A DNA stretch of 64,000 nt from Thereva unica (Eukaryota; Arthropoda; Insecta; Diptera; Therevidae). The position numbers were made by a program, and so were the translations under genes. Each line of letters begins with the position of its first letter. Positions within the stretch are counted from its first letter, which is position 1. Location of the stretch: assembly GCA_949987705.1 (NCBI GenBank), contig OX465282.1, positions 39,148,039 through 39,212,038 of the forward strand. The letters run 5' to 3'. A model generated the notes under the pieces. That model saw nothing but the letters and a program-made list of their open reading frames with translations, was not told the origin of the DNA and ran no database searches. Below are positions 33,560 through 44,762 of this stretch, in pieces.

Positions 33560-35450
33560 ATTGAGTCTACTACATTGCTTATTGTATTCTACTTATCATA
33601 CCCTTTCATTTGATACCCATGTTGAGGGGATTATGAAGAAAGTGGTAATCCGGCCTCTTTAGACGGCCGCCATGGATCTAAAGATATATTTTGTATACTA
33701 CATTGCTTATTGTATTCTACTTATCATACCCTTTCATTTGATACCCATGTCGAGGTGGTTGTGAAGAAAGTGGTAATTCGGCCTCTTGAGACGGCCGCCA
33801 TGGATCGAAAGATATATTTTGTATACTACATTGCTTATTATATTCTACTTAACATACCCTTTCATTTGATACCCATGTTGAGGTGGTTGTGAAGAAAGTG
33901 GTAATCCGGCCTCTTGAGACGGCCGCCATGGATCTAAAGATATATTTTGTATACTACATTGCTTATTGTATTCTACTTATCATACCCTTTCATTTGATAC
34001 CCATGTCGAGGTGGTTGTGAAGAAAGTGGTAGACGGCCGCCATGGATCGAAAGATATATTTTGTATACTACATTGCTTATTGTATTCTACTTATCATACC
34101 CTTTCATTTGATACCCATGTCGAGGTGGTTGTGACGAAAGTGGTACCCCGCCCTCTTGAGACGGGCGCCATGGATCTAAAGATATATTTTGTATACTGCA
34201 TTGCTTATTATATTCTACTTAACATACCCTTTCATTTGATACCCATGTTGAGGTGGTTGTGAAGAAAGTGGTACCCCGCCCTCTTGAGACGGCCGCCATG
34301 GATCGAAAGATAGATTTTGTATACTACATTGCTTATTGTATTCTACTTATCATACCCTTGCATTTGATACCCATGTCGAGGTGGTTGTGAAGAAAGTGGT
34401 ACCCCGCCCTCTTGAGACGGGCGCCATGGATCTAAAGATATATTTTGTATACTACATTGCTTATTATATTCTACTTAACATACCCTTTCATTTGATACCC
34501 ATGTTGAGGTGGTTGTGAAGAAAGTGGTACCCCGCCCTCTTGAGACGGCCGCCATGGATCGAAAGATATATTTTGTATACTACATTGCTTATTGTATTCT
34601 ACTTATCATACCCTTTCATTTGATACCCATGTCGAGGTGGTTGTGAAGAAAGTGGTACCCCGCCCTCTTGAGACGGCCGCCATGGATCGAAAGATATATT
34701 TTGTATACTACATTGCTTATTGTATTCTACTTATCATACCCTTTCATTTGATACCCATGTTGAGGTGGTTGTGAAGAAAGTGGTACCCCGCCCTCTTGAG
34801 ACGGCCGCCATGGATCGAAAGATATATTTTGTATACTACATTGCTTATTGTATTCTACTTATCATACCCTTTCATTTGATACCCATGTCGAGGTGGTTGT
34901 GAAGAAAGTGGTACCCCGCCCTCTTGAGACGGGCGCCATGGATCTAAAGATATATTTTGTATACTACATTCTTATTATATTCTACTTAACATACCCCTTC
35001 ATTTGATACCCATGTTGAGGTGGTTGTGAAGAAAGTGGTACCCCGCCCTCTTGAGACGGCCGCCACGGATCGAAAGATATATTTTGTATACTACATTGCT
35101 TATTGTATTCTACTTATCATACCCTTTCATTTGATACCCATGTTGAGGTGGTTGTGAAGAAAGTGGTACCCCGCCCTCTTGAGACGGCCGCCATGGATCG
35201 AAAGATATATTTTGTATACTACATTGCTTATTGTATTCTACTTATCATACCCTTTCATTTGATACCCATGTCGAGGTGGTTGTGAAGAAAGTGGTACCCC
35301 GCCCTCTTGAGACGGGCGCCATGGATCGAAAGATATATTTTGTATACTACATTGCTTATTGTATTCTACTTATCATACCCTTTCATTTGATACCCATGTC
35401 GAGGTGGTTGTGAAGAAAGTGGTACACCGCTCTCTTGAGACGGCCGCTGT
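33560..35450 (+). repeat. 128 bp minisatellite array, about 15 units
   Basis: Units carry CATTTGATACCCATG, GTGAAGAAAGTGGTA and CTCTTGAGACGGCCGCCATGG. Neighbouring units alternate between GTCGAGG and GTTGAGG and between GATCGAAAG and GATCTAAAG, as expected from unequal exchange of dimers. One unit is shortened near 34030. The short ORFs of about 60 codons in each unit are a by-product. Confidence 0.95.
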
Positions 35451-35454
35451 GGAT

Positions 35455-35602
35455 CATTTTAGTTTCAATAGCGTCATGGCCTACCTATTGTTTGACAGCT
35501 GCGTAAATTTGAAATTTTCATTAAATGTAATGATTCAATTTAATGACAATTTTACATTTGTCAAACAATAGGTAGGCCATGAAGCTATTGAAACTAAAAT
35601 GA
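35455..35602. repeat. Palindromic MITE of about 148 bp
   Basis: CATTTTAGTTTCAATAGC starts the left arm. The arms pair over about 45 bases (GGCCTACCTATTGTTTGACA is shared), with a loop of about 55 bases. It sits at the edge of the array inside the Helitron. Confidence 0.75.
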
Positions 35603-35786
35603 AGTGAAAATTCCTAAAATTACCATTTTTTTTGTTTTTTCAGGCAATTTTTTAAATTTTTCTCTCCGTAAGAACCATCCTCGTACTTCAACGAATATTC
35701 GAAAAAAAAAATTAGTCCAATAGGTCCAGCCGTTCTCGAGTTTTGCGCTTAGCAACACATTTAGCGATTCATTTTTATATTATAGA

Positions 35787-36159
35787 TATTGCTAAGGTGA
35801 CTGTATAAAGCACTTACATTTCTAAATTGAAAATTATCTGCTTGATCTTTTTGTTGCAAATAGTCTTCGGGTACGGATTTAATTAATTGAGCCTTGATCT
35901 GTTCCCACGTTGGTTCTAATATTCTGCTGACGGCTGTAGCGGCTGCTCCTTGTACCTTTGTTAGCAGGATTCTATAGAGGTAAGCCTTCCCATCCGGATC
36001 TTGAACCATTCCAGTTAAAGTTTCCACTTCATAAATGAAGGATGTAAGGGCATAGGTACTTTCTCCTGTAAATGGAGGAACGGCCCTTGCTTCCGCCACC
36101 ATATCTTTTAGTGTTAGAGATGTTAGCGCCATATTGAATTTATGTTGCATTTTTTCCAA
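35787..36159 (-). pseudogene. gag N-terminal part of provirus B
   Basis: The ATG at 36159 opens a Gag start with DMVAEARAVPPFTGESTYAL and WEQIKAQLIKSVPEDY, matching the errantivirus Gag pattern (compare DLPTFDGNP in provirus A). The frame runs into the Helitron after 124 codons. Confidence 0.8.
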
Positions 36160-36389
36160 AGATTTTATTTTTCATAAAATTTAATTTTTTTGTTTTTGTG
36201 CTCACTATCAATATTTAACAAAAAAATTTTTTTCTTTCTTTTATTTTGCCAATTAGTTTACTTATACACAATAGCTAATTAAATTTTATTTGTTTCGGAC
36301 ACCGACTAAGAATTGATATTCACTTCGGGATTAAATTAATTTCATGAATAATGTATATTTTAACTTTACATAATTATATTCTTTTTTTT

Positions 36390-37626
36390 TGTTGAACAGT
36401 AGCAAACAGACATGTCCCTGGCACTTCGATCGCTACTCTATAAAGCGAATTCATTTTGAGCGTGTTGACGCGCTGATGAGATGATAGACTGCAATGGTAA
36501 AAACTTCATTTTCAATTCGAACGATTTCAGGAGATAGTACCAAAATTAATAAATGTAACGGATTTGTCAAACTTGTCCAAAAAGGCCAAACTGTAATCAC
36601 TGGAAATCCCGCGATGAACTCAATTCCCAAAACTGTAGGACATGGAAAGCAATCCGCCGTTCAATCAGTTCTGAACTAAAGTTTGAAAATTTTGTCATGT
36701 TTGTAATGGTTAACGTATTTGTTGAATGGTTTTTAAAGAAAACTCGGATTTTGACGAGTGATGACTCTTTGGGAAGCTATTGCTCGGCTGAATCCATAAA
36801 AGTGAACTTCATTTTGAACGGGTGTCATTCCAACGCTTCGATCGGCACTTCGATGAAGTCAATATCATTTTTGGTTTGCGTTCTATCGAGCATGTACAAA
36901 AATCACTTACGCCCTTTAAACATAGATACCGCTTGATCGAATTTTATGAAAATCTTTTCAAAGTGTACTTTCGGTAATACGCTACGATCGGCACCTCAAA
37001 GAAGTCGGTATCATGGTTGGTTCGTGCTATATCGTGCATGTACAAAAAATCACTTACGTCGCTTAAACAAAAAAACGGCTCGACCGAATTTCATGAAAAT
37101 CTTTTCAGATCATATTTCGGTTAATACGCTTCGAACGACACCTCAATGAAGTCAATATTATTTTTGGTTTGTGTTCTATAGAGCATGTACAAAAATCACT
37201 TATGCCCTTTAACCATAGATACCGCTCGATCGAATTTTATGAAAATCTTTTCAAACTGTACTTTCGGTAATACGCTACAATCGGCACCTCAAAAATGTCG
37301 GTATCATGTGTGGTTCGTGCTATATCGTGCAGGTACAAAAATCACTTACATCGCTTAAACAAAAAAACGGCTGGACCGAATTTCATGAAAATCTTTTCAG
37401 ATCATATTTCGGTTAATATGCTTCGAACGACACCTGAAAGAAGTCGATATCAGTTTTGGTTCGCGCGATATCGTGCAGGAAAAAATGACCACATCCGTAC
37501 GCACACACACACACATACCTCCTCCCAATTTTTTGCTTAAAATGCTCCTGGGACCTTGAAAGATGAAAATACGTTGAAATTTTCGATTTTCGGACCGATT
37601 ACAATAACTTCCTATACTGGGAAGTT
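36390..37626. mobile_element. Element H copy 2
   Basis: It shares with 7195-8417 the TAGCAAACA.ACATGTCC start region, four or more tandem units of about 145 bp, the (CA)n and the end TCCTATACTGGGAAGTT. The left 13 bp terminus was not found, so this copy may be truncated there. It sits next to the LTR of provirus B. Confidence 0.7.
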
Positions 37627-37925
37627 AAAAAAAAATATTAAATTAAATAAACTCCTTGACAATTTTAAAAGTTTATTCCCAATTAAATACAAACCGAAAC
37701 TAAATCTAAATCTAAAATCAAAAGTGCAAATAGTCTTAAGACAAAAGGTAGAGATAAGCATAAAGAGAATCATTCCTGTGGGAAAACAAAGTTGTTATTC
37801 TTTATAAATTCCCGGCATCATGTTGCAAGTCTGTCTTGCAGCTGTGGGGACAAAGCAAATGTGATTCTAATGAAAAACAATTTAATTCAAGGTTATATTA
37901 GTGGAGTACCGTGTGATATGATCCG
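37627..37925 (-). repeat. LTR of provirus B
   Basis: Its reverse complement matches 50316-50605 over nearly the whole length, for example around AGCTGCAAGACAGACTTGCA. The end towards gag is cut by element H. The 5' end lies near GATCATATC. Confidence 0.8.
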
Positions 37926-38500
37926 CGCACATTTGTTGCACAACCGTTTCTGGTCACTTGTGGCTATGTAGCTGGCTAGAGCATGGAAAATTTTGGTTGA
38001 GCTCCACCTATAGACAGTATCGTACATATAATTCTATGGTGTGCGAAGCAAAATTGCCCATGCTTGGTGGGAGCTTGGTTTCAATGCTGCAATGCAGAAG
38101 CTGCCCTCAGCATTCATTTCATACTCCCGCAATGCAGACGCTGCTCTCAAAATTTATGTCATATTCTCGCAATGCAGGCGCCGCTCTCAGCATTCATTTC
38201 ATTATCTCGCTCACCATCGCTGCTGTCTGTTGCTGGAGCTGGACCAAAAGCTGCCATGCTCTAGCCAGCTACATGGCTGCAATATCTAAATATTTTGCTT
38301 ACATTAATCGCTTTCGGCAACATGGAATATGTTTCGGCGTTTCGCCTATTCGACTGCGCATCTGTAATCTACTTACATATGTGGGGTAGTATGTTATATT
38401 ATTTACTATAATACATTATATTAATATATTATTTACTATAATATATTATGTATATTATATATTATGTTCTGAAAATATTAAAAACTAAATTTTGAAATGT
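37926..38500. repeat. Foldback segment with a 50 bp tandem repeat
   Basis: A perfect 21 bp inverted pair (ATGTAGCTGGCTAGAGCAT plus two bases) lies at 37966-37986 and 38254-38274. Between the arms are about three units of 50 bp with GCAATGCAG and CAGCATTCATTTCAT (38086-38215). No gene is supported, although several frames stay open because of the repeats. From 38385 the sequence is AT-rich. Confidence 0.6.
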
Positions 38501-38650
38501 CGAATGATAAAGATCAGAGCACTACGAGTTATGGAATAACGATTGATGCTGTATTTACCAGATTTTTGGACAATTTCCAATCTAAAATCTTTGTCGTTAT
38601 TTATTATTATTATGGAATTAGGAATGAAATAAATCGAATTACTCAAGAAA

Positions 38651-38845
38651 CTAATGGAGATAACATGTCATGTAAACCTGAACTTTTTTCTTAACGTTTT
38701 GAAACCAATAGTTTGCTAAAATTGTATCGTCTGTTGTATCGGTCGCAAAATGTCCCATATCAGCATGGCAAGTTATAATAACATTGTGATGATGGTACAT
38801 AAAACAATAATCGACTATCATTCGTCTTGCGATACGCTTATCCAC
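38651..38845 (-). pseudogene. Fragment of a gypsy-type integrase zinc domain
   Basis: The minus-strand frame reads ADMGHFATDTTDDTILANYW and then VKKKVQVYMTC, which fits the HHCC zinc region of gypsy integrases (H, GH, YWF, C). The second Cys is replaced or lost. No other pol sequence adjoins it. Confidence 0.5.
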
Positions 38846-38879
38846 TACGCATTTGGAAATTCTGATCTTTTTTAAATTC

Positions 38880-38881
38880 TC

Positions 38882-38946
<65 letters not shown>
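38880..38946. repeat. (ATT)n microsatellite
   Basis: About 22 ATT units. Confidence 0.97.
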
Positions 38947-39068
38947 TAACTTGGATGGTATGTGACCAAATCTGGGAAGTTAATTTTGACCCACTTCCCG
39001 GTTTCGGATGGAGCTGAAATTTTAATTTTGCATTCACGTTTAGAACTTTATACGTTTGGAAACTCTCG

Positions 39069-39150
39069 GCCCTTACTGGCCGATCCCGCATGCCCGCATG
39101 ACGGTTATGTTTCACGTAACCGTCATGCGGGATCGGCCAGTAAGGGGCAC
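39069..39150. repeat. Strong GC-rich palindrome
   Basis: CCCTTACTGGCCGATCCC at 39072 is repeated as the reverse complement ending near 39148. The arms also share GCATGACGGTTA. An extra GCATGCCC in the left arm makes it slightly unequal. The loop is only a few bases. Confidence 0.85.
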
Positions 39151-39291
39151 ATGAGTCATGCCGGTAGCGAATGCTTTTTTAACCCCAGAAAAAAAAAATA
39201 TATATATACAAGACGGTATTGCAATATAAATTATAAATGCACTGTAATTATCTGCAAAATGCACTGCAAAATGAATGCTGGACCGGTTAGG

Positions 39292-39292
<1 letters not shown>

Positions 39293-39361
<69 letters not shown>
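39293..39361. repeat. (TA)n microsatellite
   Basis: About 68 bp of TA repeats directly before an RTE fragment. Confidence 0.97.
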
Positions 39362-39366
<5 letters not shown>

Positions 39367-39958
39367 GACCCTGAAAGACGTTATACCAACTGGAAAGGGA
39401 ATACTCCCAATTACACCGGAAGGTAAAGAGAAGTGTCCGGCGTGATAAAAGGCAGCAGATAAATGAGCTCGCAGAAAAAGCGAAAAACGCGGCAAACACA
39501 GGCAACAGTAAGGTACTGTACCAAATTACTAAACAGCGCACGGGAAAGCACTCTACTAAAAAGCATGCCGTTAAGAGTGCGGATGGAAGGCTGCTGTGCT
39601 GCAGGCACTACGGCGACGTGGACTGCCTGATCAAATAATAGAATTGATAAAAGCCCTATATAACAATTCCAAATGCAGTGTTCTCCATAATGGAAAATTA
39701 TCCGACAGCTTCGAGGTGAGCTCAGGAGTACGACAAGGATGCCTACTCTCGCCTTTACTATTTCTTATAGTAATAAATGACATCCTTGTCGGCGCTTTAG
39801 ATAGTAGAATAGGCGGCATACAATGGGGTTTGTTAGACCGCCTTAAGGATCTCGACTACGCAGATGATATCTGTTTGCTGGCCCACAGACACCAGGACAT
39901 CAAAAACATGATTAACAATTTGGCAACAGAAAGTAGTCCAGCAGGCTTAAGGCTAAAT
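39362..39958 (+). pseudogene. RTE (BovB-like) LINE fragment with internal deletion
   Basis: A linker part (KRQQINELAEKAKNAA, KSADGRLL) is joined at about 39596 to the RT palm (LQALRRRGLPDQIIELIKALY, SGVRQGCLLSPLLF, YADD near 39857). The RT fingers between them are missing. The fragment ends at LRLNE where the 5' UTR of LINE J2 begins. It is nearly the same as 42638-43782. Confidence 0.85.
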
Positions 39959-42637
39959 GAAGGAGTCTGGGCTAAGCTAGCACGGTGTGCGGACGTGCGG
40001 GGTGCGCTGTCGCCGGTCACCCAGGCAATTCAATTTAAAAAAATTGTCTCGTGCTGTACCGTTCACTGAGTGAAATTATGTCTCTTTGTTCCGTGCCGAA
40101 TCTGTAACTTTCTGTGCTAAGTGAAGTTATATTAAATTAAACAATTAATATCCGAACCATTATTAATATTAAATAACCGGATAAAAATTAATATCAAAGT
40201 GAAAAAAAGCAATAAATTTGTGACGTGTCTTGGCATGCGAGTGAAGGTGTCATCAACTCCCGCATCGACAGTGATCGAACTGACTGACTGTACAAGTAAG
40301 TAAGTTCTTTCATTCTCCCCACATCCCGCTCTCGGCAAATTGTCAACGGTCCTACACGTATTCCTGACACTGCAGGTCAAGGACGCCACCTCCTTGATCT
40401 TTTTCTTACCTCGCACCCAACAAAATACTCCGTCGAAATTGACTCTCCTCTGGGCAACTCAGATCACTGTCTAATCAGCGCCCACTTCCCATATCGATCT
40501 CCTACCCTAACTACGCCAGCTCCTAGGAGAACCGTTCGGCATTATGGGAAGGCCAACTGGTGGGGGCTGATTCGCTTTTTCCAATCTACCAACTGGGATC
40601 TATGCTTCCAGAACCGCGATGTCAACTTTGCTGCCCTCTGTATTACCAACATTATATTGGCTGGTATGCACCTATTCATTCCTCATTCTTCCAAATCCAT
40701 AAAGCCTAGGCAGAATGGATGGTTTAATTGGGAATGCATGAATGCAATTAAAACTAAAGAAGCCGCCTACAGAGAGTACAGACATTCTCCGAGCGAACTA
40801 TCTAGACGTGAGTACATCAGGTTGAGAAATTCCTGTAAATCCACCATCAGGAAAGTCAAGGAATTATACGATGACAGGCTGAGAAATAAACTCATTAACT
40901 CCACTGCTGGCAGTAAAAATTTTTGGTCCTTGGTAACCTCCATCAGGAAGAATTTTACCTCACACTCAACGCCTCCATTCATCCACAATAGGCAGGTGAT
41001 AACAGAAAGCAAACCCAAGGCCGACTTACTTGCATCTCTGTTCGCCGAAAACTCTTCCTTACCCTATGCTGACATACAACCACCAGCCTTCGAGTGTTCC
41101 ACCCACTCAATGGACGGAGTTTTCTTCAGAACTCGTGAAGTGTATAGGTGTCTCAAAGAGCTTGACTCCAATAAATCCACTGGCCCCGATAATATTCCCC
41201 CTATGGTTCTTAAAAAATGTGCCTCACCTTTGGCTAAACCTCTGCGCAAACTCTTCGCCCTATCCTACTTCTCCGGAGTCTATCCCCACTCCTGGAAACT
41301 GGCCCATGTTCAGCCCATACCAAAAAAAGGTGACGCTAGTGACCCCGCTAACTACCGCCCAATAGCAATTACTTCTATTCTCTCCAAAGTGATGGAGACA
41401 ATAATAAACAAGAGACTTTTAAGATATCTTGAACACCACAAAATCTTAAATGACAAACAGTACGGCTTTAGACCAAAAAGATCTCCTCCTTGTTTGCCTA
41501 ACTGAACACCTCAACCAAAGTATACACCGATTTGGTGAATCTGGCATGGTTGCTTTAGATATCTCCTAGGCTTTTGACAGAGTGTGGCACCCCGCTCTGT
41601 TAACTAAACTCCAGGCTATTGGTATTGACTTCGTTCTAAGGAACTGGATTAAGAGCTTCCTTTCTGGCCGTTCAATCAAGGTAGTATTGGATGGCGTCGA
41701 ATCCGACCCCCACACCATCTCCGCAGATGTTCCCCAGGGCTCAATTCTATCACCAGCTCTCTTCCTAATTTTTATAAATGACCTGCTCTCAATCCCTTCA
41801 AACCCACTCCACTGCTTTGCCGACGACAGTACACTACGGTACTCCTATGGCTTCGATACTGTAGGACAAGCACGCGCCAGACCTTGTCTTCATTATCGCA
41901 ATCTCATGTCCATTTCAATCAACAGGGACATCGAACGAATTCTTGAATGGGGCCGCAAGAACCGTGTCGAATTCAATGCATCCAAAACGAAGTACTGTCT
42001 CATCTCTAATAAAACCTCCTCCGACCCTCCTTCTATTTCAGTGGACAATAAAAACCTAACGGCAGAATCGTCTTTAAACATCCTAGGCATAATACTATCC
42101 GAAGATCTGCGGTGGAATAACCACATATTCCAAATCGCTAAACAAGCATCGCAATGCCTGGGATTCCTGAAAAGATGCAAATTCCTCCTTCAGCCGTCGG
42201 CCAGGGCTACAATCTAAAAGTCCTACATTCCTCCTCGCCTCGAATACAACTCGTATATTTGGGCTGGGGCCCCGAGAACCACCTTAGCCTGACTGGACAA
42301 GGTGCAACGTCGCGCTCTCAAACTTATTGGCGATAGCGCCATTTGCTCCTCAATTGACTCATTAAGCCACCGTAGGAACGTAGCAGCCCTTGCAAAATTT
42401 TACCGATTTTACCACAACGATTGCTCTACTGAAATAAGTAACCTCATGCCTCCATGGCAACATTTTTCCCGCAACACAAGACTTGCCCGCTCGGCCCACC
42501 CTTATAGTCTACAGCCCTTATCTTCGCGCAAACTCAGATTTAGAAATTCGTTTATAACAAGAACAACGCGACTGTGGAACAACTTACCTCAGTCAATATT
42601 CCCGAACTCATACAACACCCAAGAGTTCAAGCGCAAG
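39959..42637 (+). mobile_element. LINE J2 copy 1 (Jockey superfamily), decayed
   Basis: A 5' UTR like that of copy 2 (shared GTGTGCGGACGTG near 39986 and CAAGTAAGT near 40293) leads straight into the middle of the endonuclease at about 40340, so ORF1 and the endonuclease start are deleted. The 3' end is lost where an inverted RTE segment begins at about 42638. Confidence 0.85.
40340..42637 (+). pseudogene. LINE J2 copy 1 ORF2
   Basis: It carries the endonuclease end (HLLDLFLTSHP, LGNSDHCL), the linker (GWFNWECMNAI), and the RT with NKSTGPDNIPPMVL, NYRPIAITSI, QYGFRPKRS, VPQGSILSPALF and an intact FADD near 41817. It is broken by a frameshift near 41482, a TAG at 41569 in the AFDRVWH region, a TAA near 42217 and a TGA at 42289. 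The C-terminal part ends SYNTQEFKRK. Confidence 0.85.
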
Positions 42638-43782
42638 ACTTGTAGGCCCCCTGTGATGAATTGGATGACTTTCCATGTTTCGCAACCGTACAAAAGTACT
42701 GCCTTCACGTTGGAGTTGAACAGCCGCAATTTGGTGTTAGTTGAGATCTCCGTTGATCTCCATATGCGGAACAGGCATGCATATGCGCCTCGTGCTTTAT
42801 TTATTCTGGAACTGACATCTTCTTCTGCACCGCCATTTTCGGTAATAATACTACCGAGGTAGCAGAATTTATCGACCAGTTCCACGTCACGGTTATTCAG
42901 CGCAGTCCGTTCAATGGTGTTTGCAATTATCCTCATTTCTTTAGTTTTAGTTGGATTTAGCATTAAGCCTGCTGGACTACTTTCTGTTGCCAAATTGTTA
43001 ATCATGTTTTTGAGGTCCTGGTGTCTGTGGGCCAGCAAACAGATATCATCTGCGTAGTCGAGATCCTTAAGGCGGTCTAACAAACCCCATTGTATGCCGC
43101 CTGTTCTATTATCTAGAGCGCCGACAAGGATGTCATTTATTACTATAAGAAATAGTAAAGGCGAAAGTAGGCATCCTTGTCGTACTCCTGAGCTCACCTC
43201 GAAGCTGTCGGATAATTTTCCATTATGGAGAACTCTGCATTTGGAATTGTTATATAGGGCTTTTATCAATTCTATTATTTTATCAGGCAGTCCCCGTCGC
43301 CGTAGTGCCTGCCATATAAAGCTCCTATTGACCAAGTCGAACGCTTTCTCATAATCTACGAAAGCAAGGTAAAGGGGAGATCGGAATTCAGTAGACTGCT
43401 CCACTATTATTCGTAAGGTGTTGATATGATCAATACATGAGCGGCCCTTCCTGAATCCGGCCTGCTGCCTCCTAAGCGTTCGGTCTACTGCCTCACTTAT
43501 CCTAGATAGTAATATATGGGACAAAATTTTGCCCACTGTAGATAGTAAACAGATGCCTCTCCAGTTGTCGCATATTGTTAGGTCCCCCTTTTTGGTATTT
43601 TGACTATGATACCTTCCGTCCAATCCTCCGGAAAGGTACAGGTGTTCCATGCTATTTGTAGGATTGGCTGAAGCGCATCTGCTATGAGGCTTGAATCGGC
43701 TTTCAACAATTCTGGCGGGATGCCATCTTTCCCAGCTGCTTTACCATTGGCCATCGCATGAATTGCGGTTACTATTTCCGTC
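42638..43782 (-). pseudogene. RTE LINE RT segment, inverted half of a 5'-inverted insertion
   Basis: On the minus strand: NGKAAGKDGIPPELLKAD, FPEDWTEGIIVKIPK, a one-base shift near 43595, then NWRGICLLSTVGKIL, DYEKAFD, GVRQGCLLSPLLF, YADD near 43053, and GCETWKV at the far end. The coding sequence stops at about 42640 exactly where the forward segment at 43783 takes up the protein. The two parts are therefore one element with its 5' part inverted. Confidence 0.88.
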
Positions 43783-44190
43783 TAACAACAGATGCCTGCG
43801 TCGTATCAACAGATGCCTGCGTCGTATCCTAAAAATCCGCTGGCAAGATAGAATTTCAAACGAAGAACTATAGCGCCGTACCGGCCAAGAAAGGATAGAC
43901 GACCAAATCAAGCAAAGGAAATGGAATTGGGTTGGCCGCACCATGCGACGCGAAAACGAAAATCTAACCAAACAGGCCCTTGACTGGAATCCGCAAGGAT
44001 CCCGTCGAGTAGGACGACCTAGAACAACGTGGAGGAGAACCCTACTAGCAGATGCCGCAACAACTGGGAGATCCTGGTCGGAGCTGAGAGCTGTCGCGCA
44101 AAACAGAGTCCGCTGGAGGGCAACTGTTTCCGCCCTATGTCCCATGAGGGATTAAAGGAGCGCAATGAAAAAATGAATGAATTAGGTTAC
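43783..44190 (+). pseudogene. RTE LINE 3' end, forward half of the same insertion
   Basis: The frame encodes NRCLRRILKIRWQDRISNEEL, RKWNWVGRTMRRENENLTKQ, SRRVGRPRTTWRR and ALCPMRD, the C-terminus of RTE/BovB-like ORF2. A TAG at 43871 breaks it. The tail has AATG repeats. A 21 bp tandem duplication (CAACAGATGCCTGCGTCG and three more bases) lies right at the inversion point, 43786-43827. Confidence 0.88.
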
Positions 44191-44220
44191 TTTATTATAA
44201 TTACTTTAGGAGTTATTCCA

Positions 44221-44762
44221 ATCCCACCAAAAAAACATTAAAAATGTGAATTAGAAGTTCGTGGGCGCGGAAATTATTTATTGGGACAGTTTAAAACACA
44301 CTTATAACAAAAAGAAGTGATATGGATTAGTCAAGATGAATCGTTAATAGCATGAAATAATTAAACACGTGCATTTACGAACGAATTCAAAGGAATTATA
44401 TAACTGCCAATTTTTATTTAAAACTCAATAAAGTATTATCAACCGCGAAAAAGTTGGCTGGCGCGTTCGTTGTATACCTAGCATGAATGTTTGCTGAACT
44501 CAGCGTGGCTCAGTCTATAGTATTTCTAATAAAATTTGTTACATTTCGAAGGGCAGCTAAGATTCATGCTCTAAAATTGTTGTAAAATTCCTTTGAATTC
44601 GTTCGTAAATGCACGTGTTTAATTATTTCATGCTATTAACGATTCATCTTGACTAATCCATATCACTTCTTTTTGTTATAAGTGTGTTTTAAACTGTCCC
44701 AATAAATAATTTCCGCGCCCACGAACTTCTAATTCACATTTTTAATGTTTTTTTGGTGGGAT
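44221..44762. mobile_element. Foldback element with perfect 177 bp inverted arms
   Basis: The left arm (44221-44397) and right arm (44586-44762) are perfect reverse complements as far as I can read, with a 188 bp loop. The ends read ATCCCACCAAAAAAAC. No target duplication and no coding sequence are visible. A 47 bp piece of the arm recurs at 45037-45083. Confidence 0.85.

Larger units (their letters stand above)
33406..35786 (-). mobile_element. Non-autonomous Helitron with a 128 bp tandem array
   Basis: On the minus strand it begins TCTATAATATAAAAATG (35786), directly after an A, and ends with a GGTGC...GCACC hairpin, 10-11 bases, then CTAG (33406) before a T. This is insertion between A and T without target duplication, the Helitron signature. 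The first bases, including AACGGCTGGACC, match a Helitron start I recall as common in insects. No Rep/helicase ORF is present. The array fills most of the element, and a palindromic insert lies near its 5' end. The gag codons on either side join in frame if it is removed. Confidence 0.85.
30916..37925 (-). mobile_element. Errantivirus-like provirus B (minus strand), interrupted
   Basis: Read on the minus strand: LTR (37925-37627), element H copy 2, leader, gag N-terminus (36159), a Helitron, gag C-terminus, protease, RT and part of RNase H, ending near 31350. The rest of pol, env and the 3' LTR are missing. Its LTR matches the one at 50316-50605, so another copy of the family is in the window. 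Confidence 0.82.

Noticed and set aside
33710..35571. A series of almost identical 60-70 codon ORFs
   Set aside because: They repeat with the 128 bp minisatellite, shift frame from unit to unit and lack any recognisable domain. They are by-products of the repeat.
38041..38389. Three overlapping ORFs in different frames
   Set aside because: The 50 bp tandem repeat keeps all frames open. There is no domain and the frames simply mirror one another.
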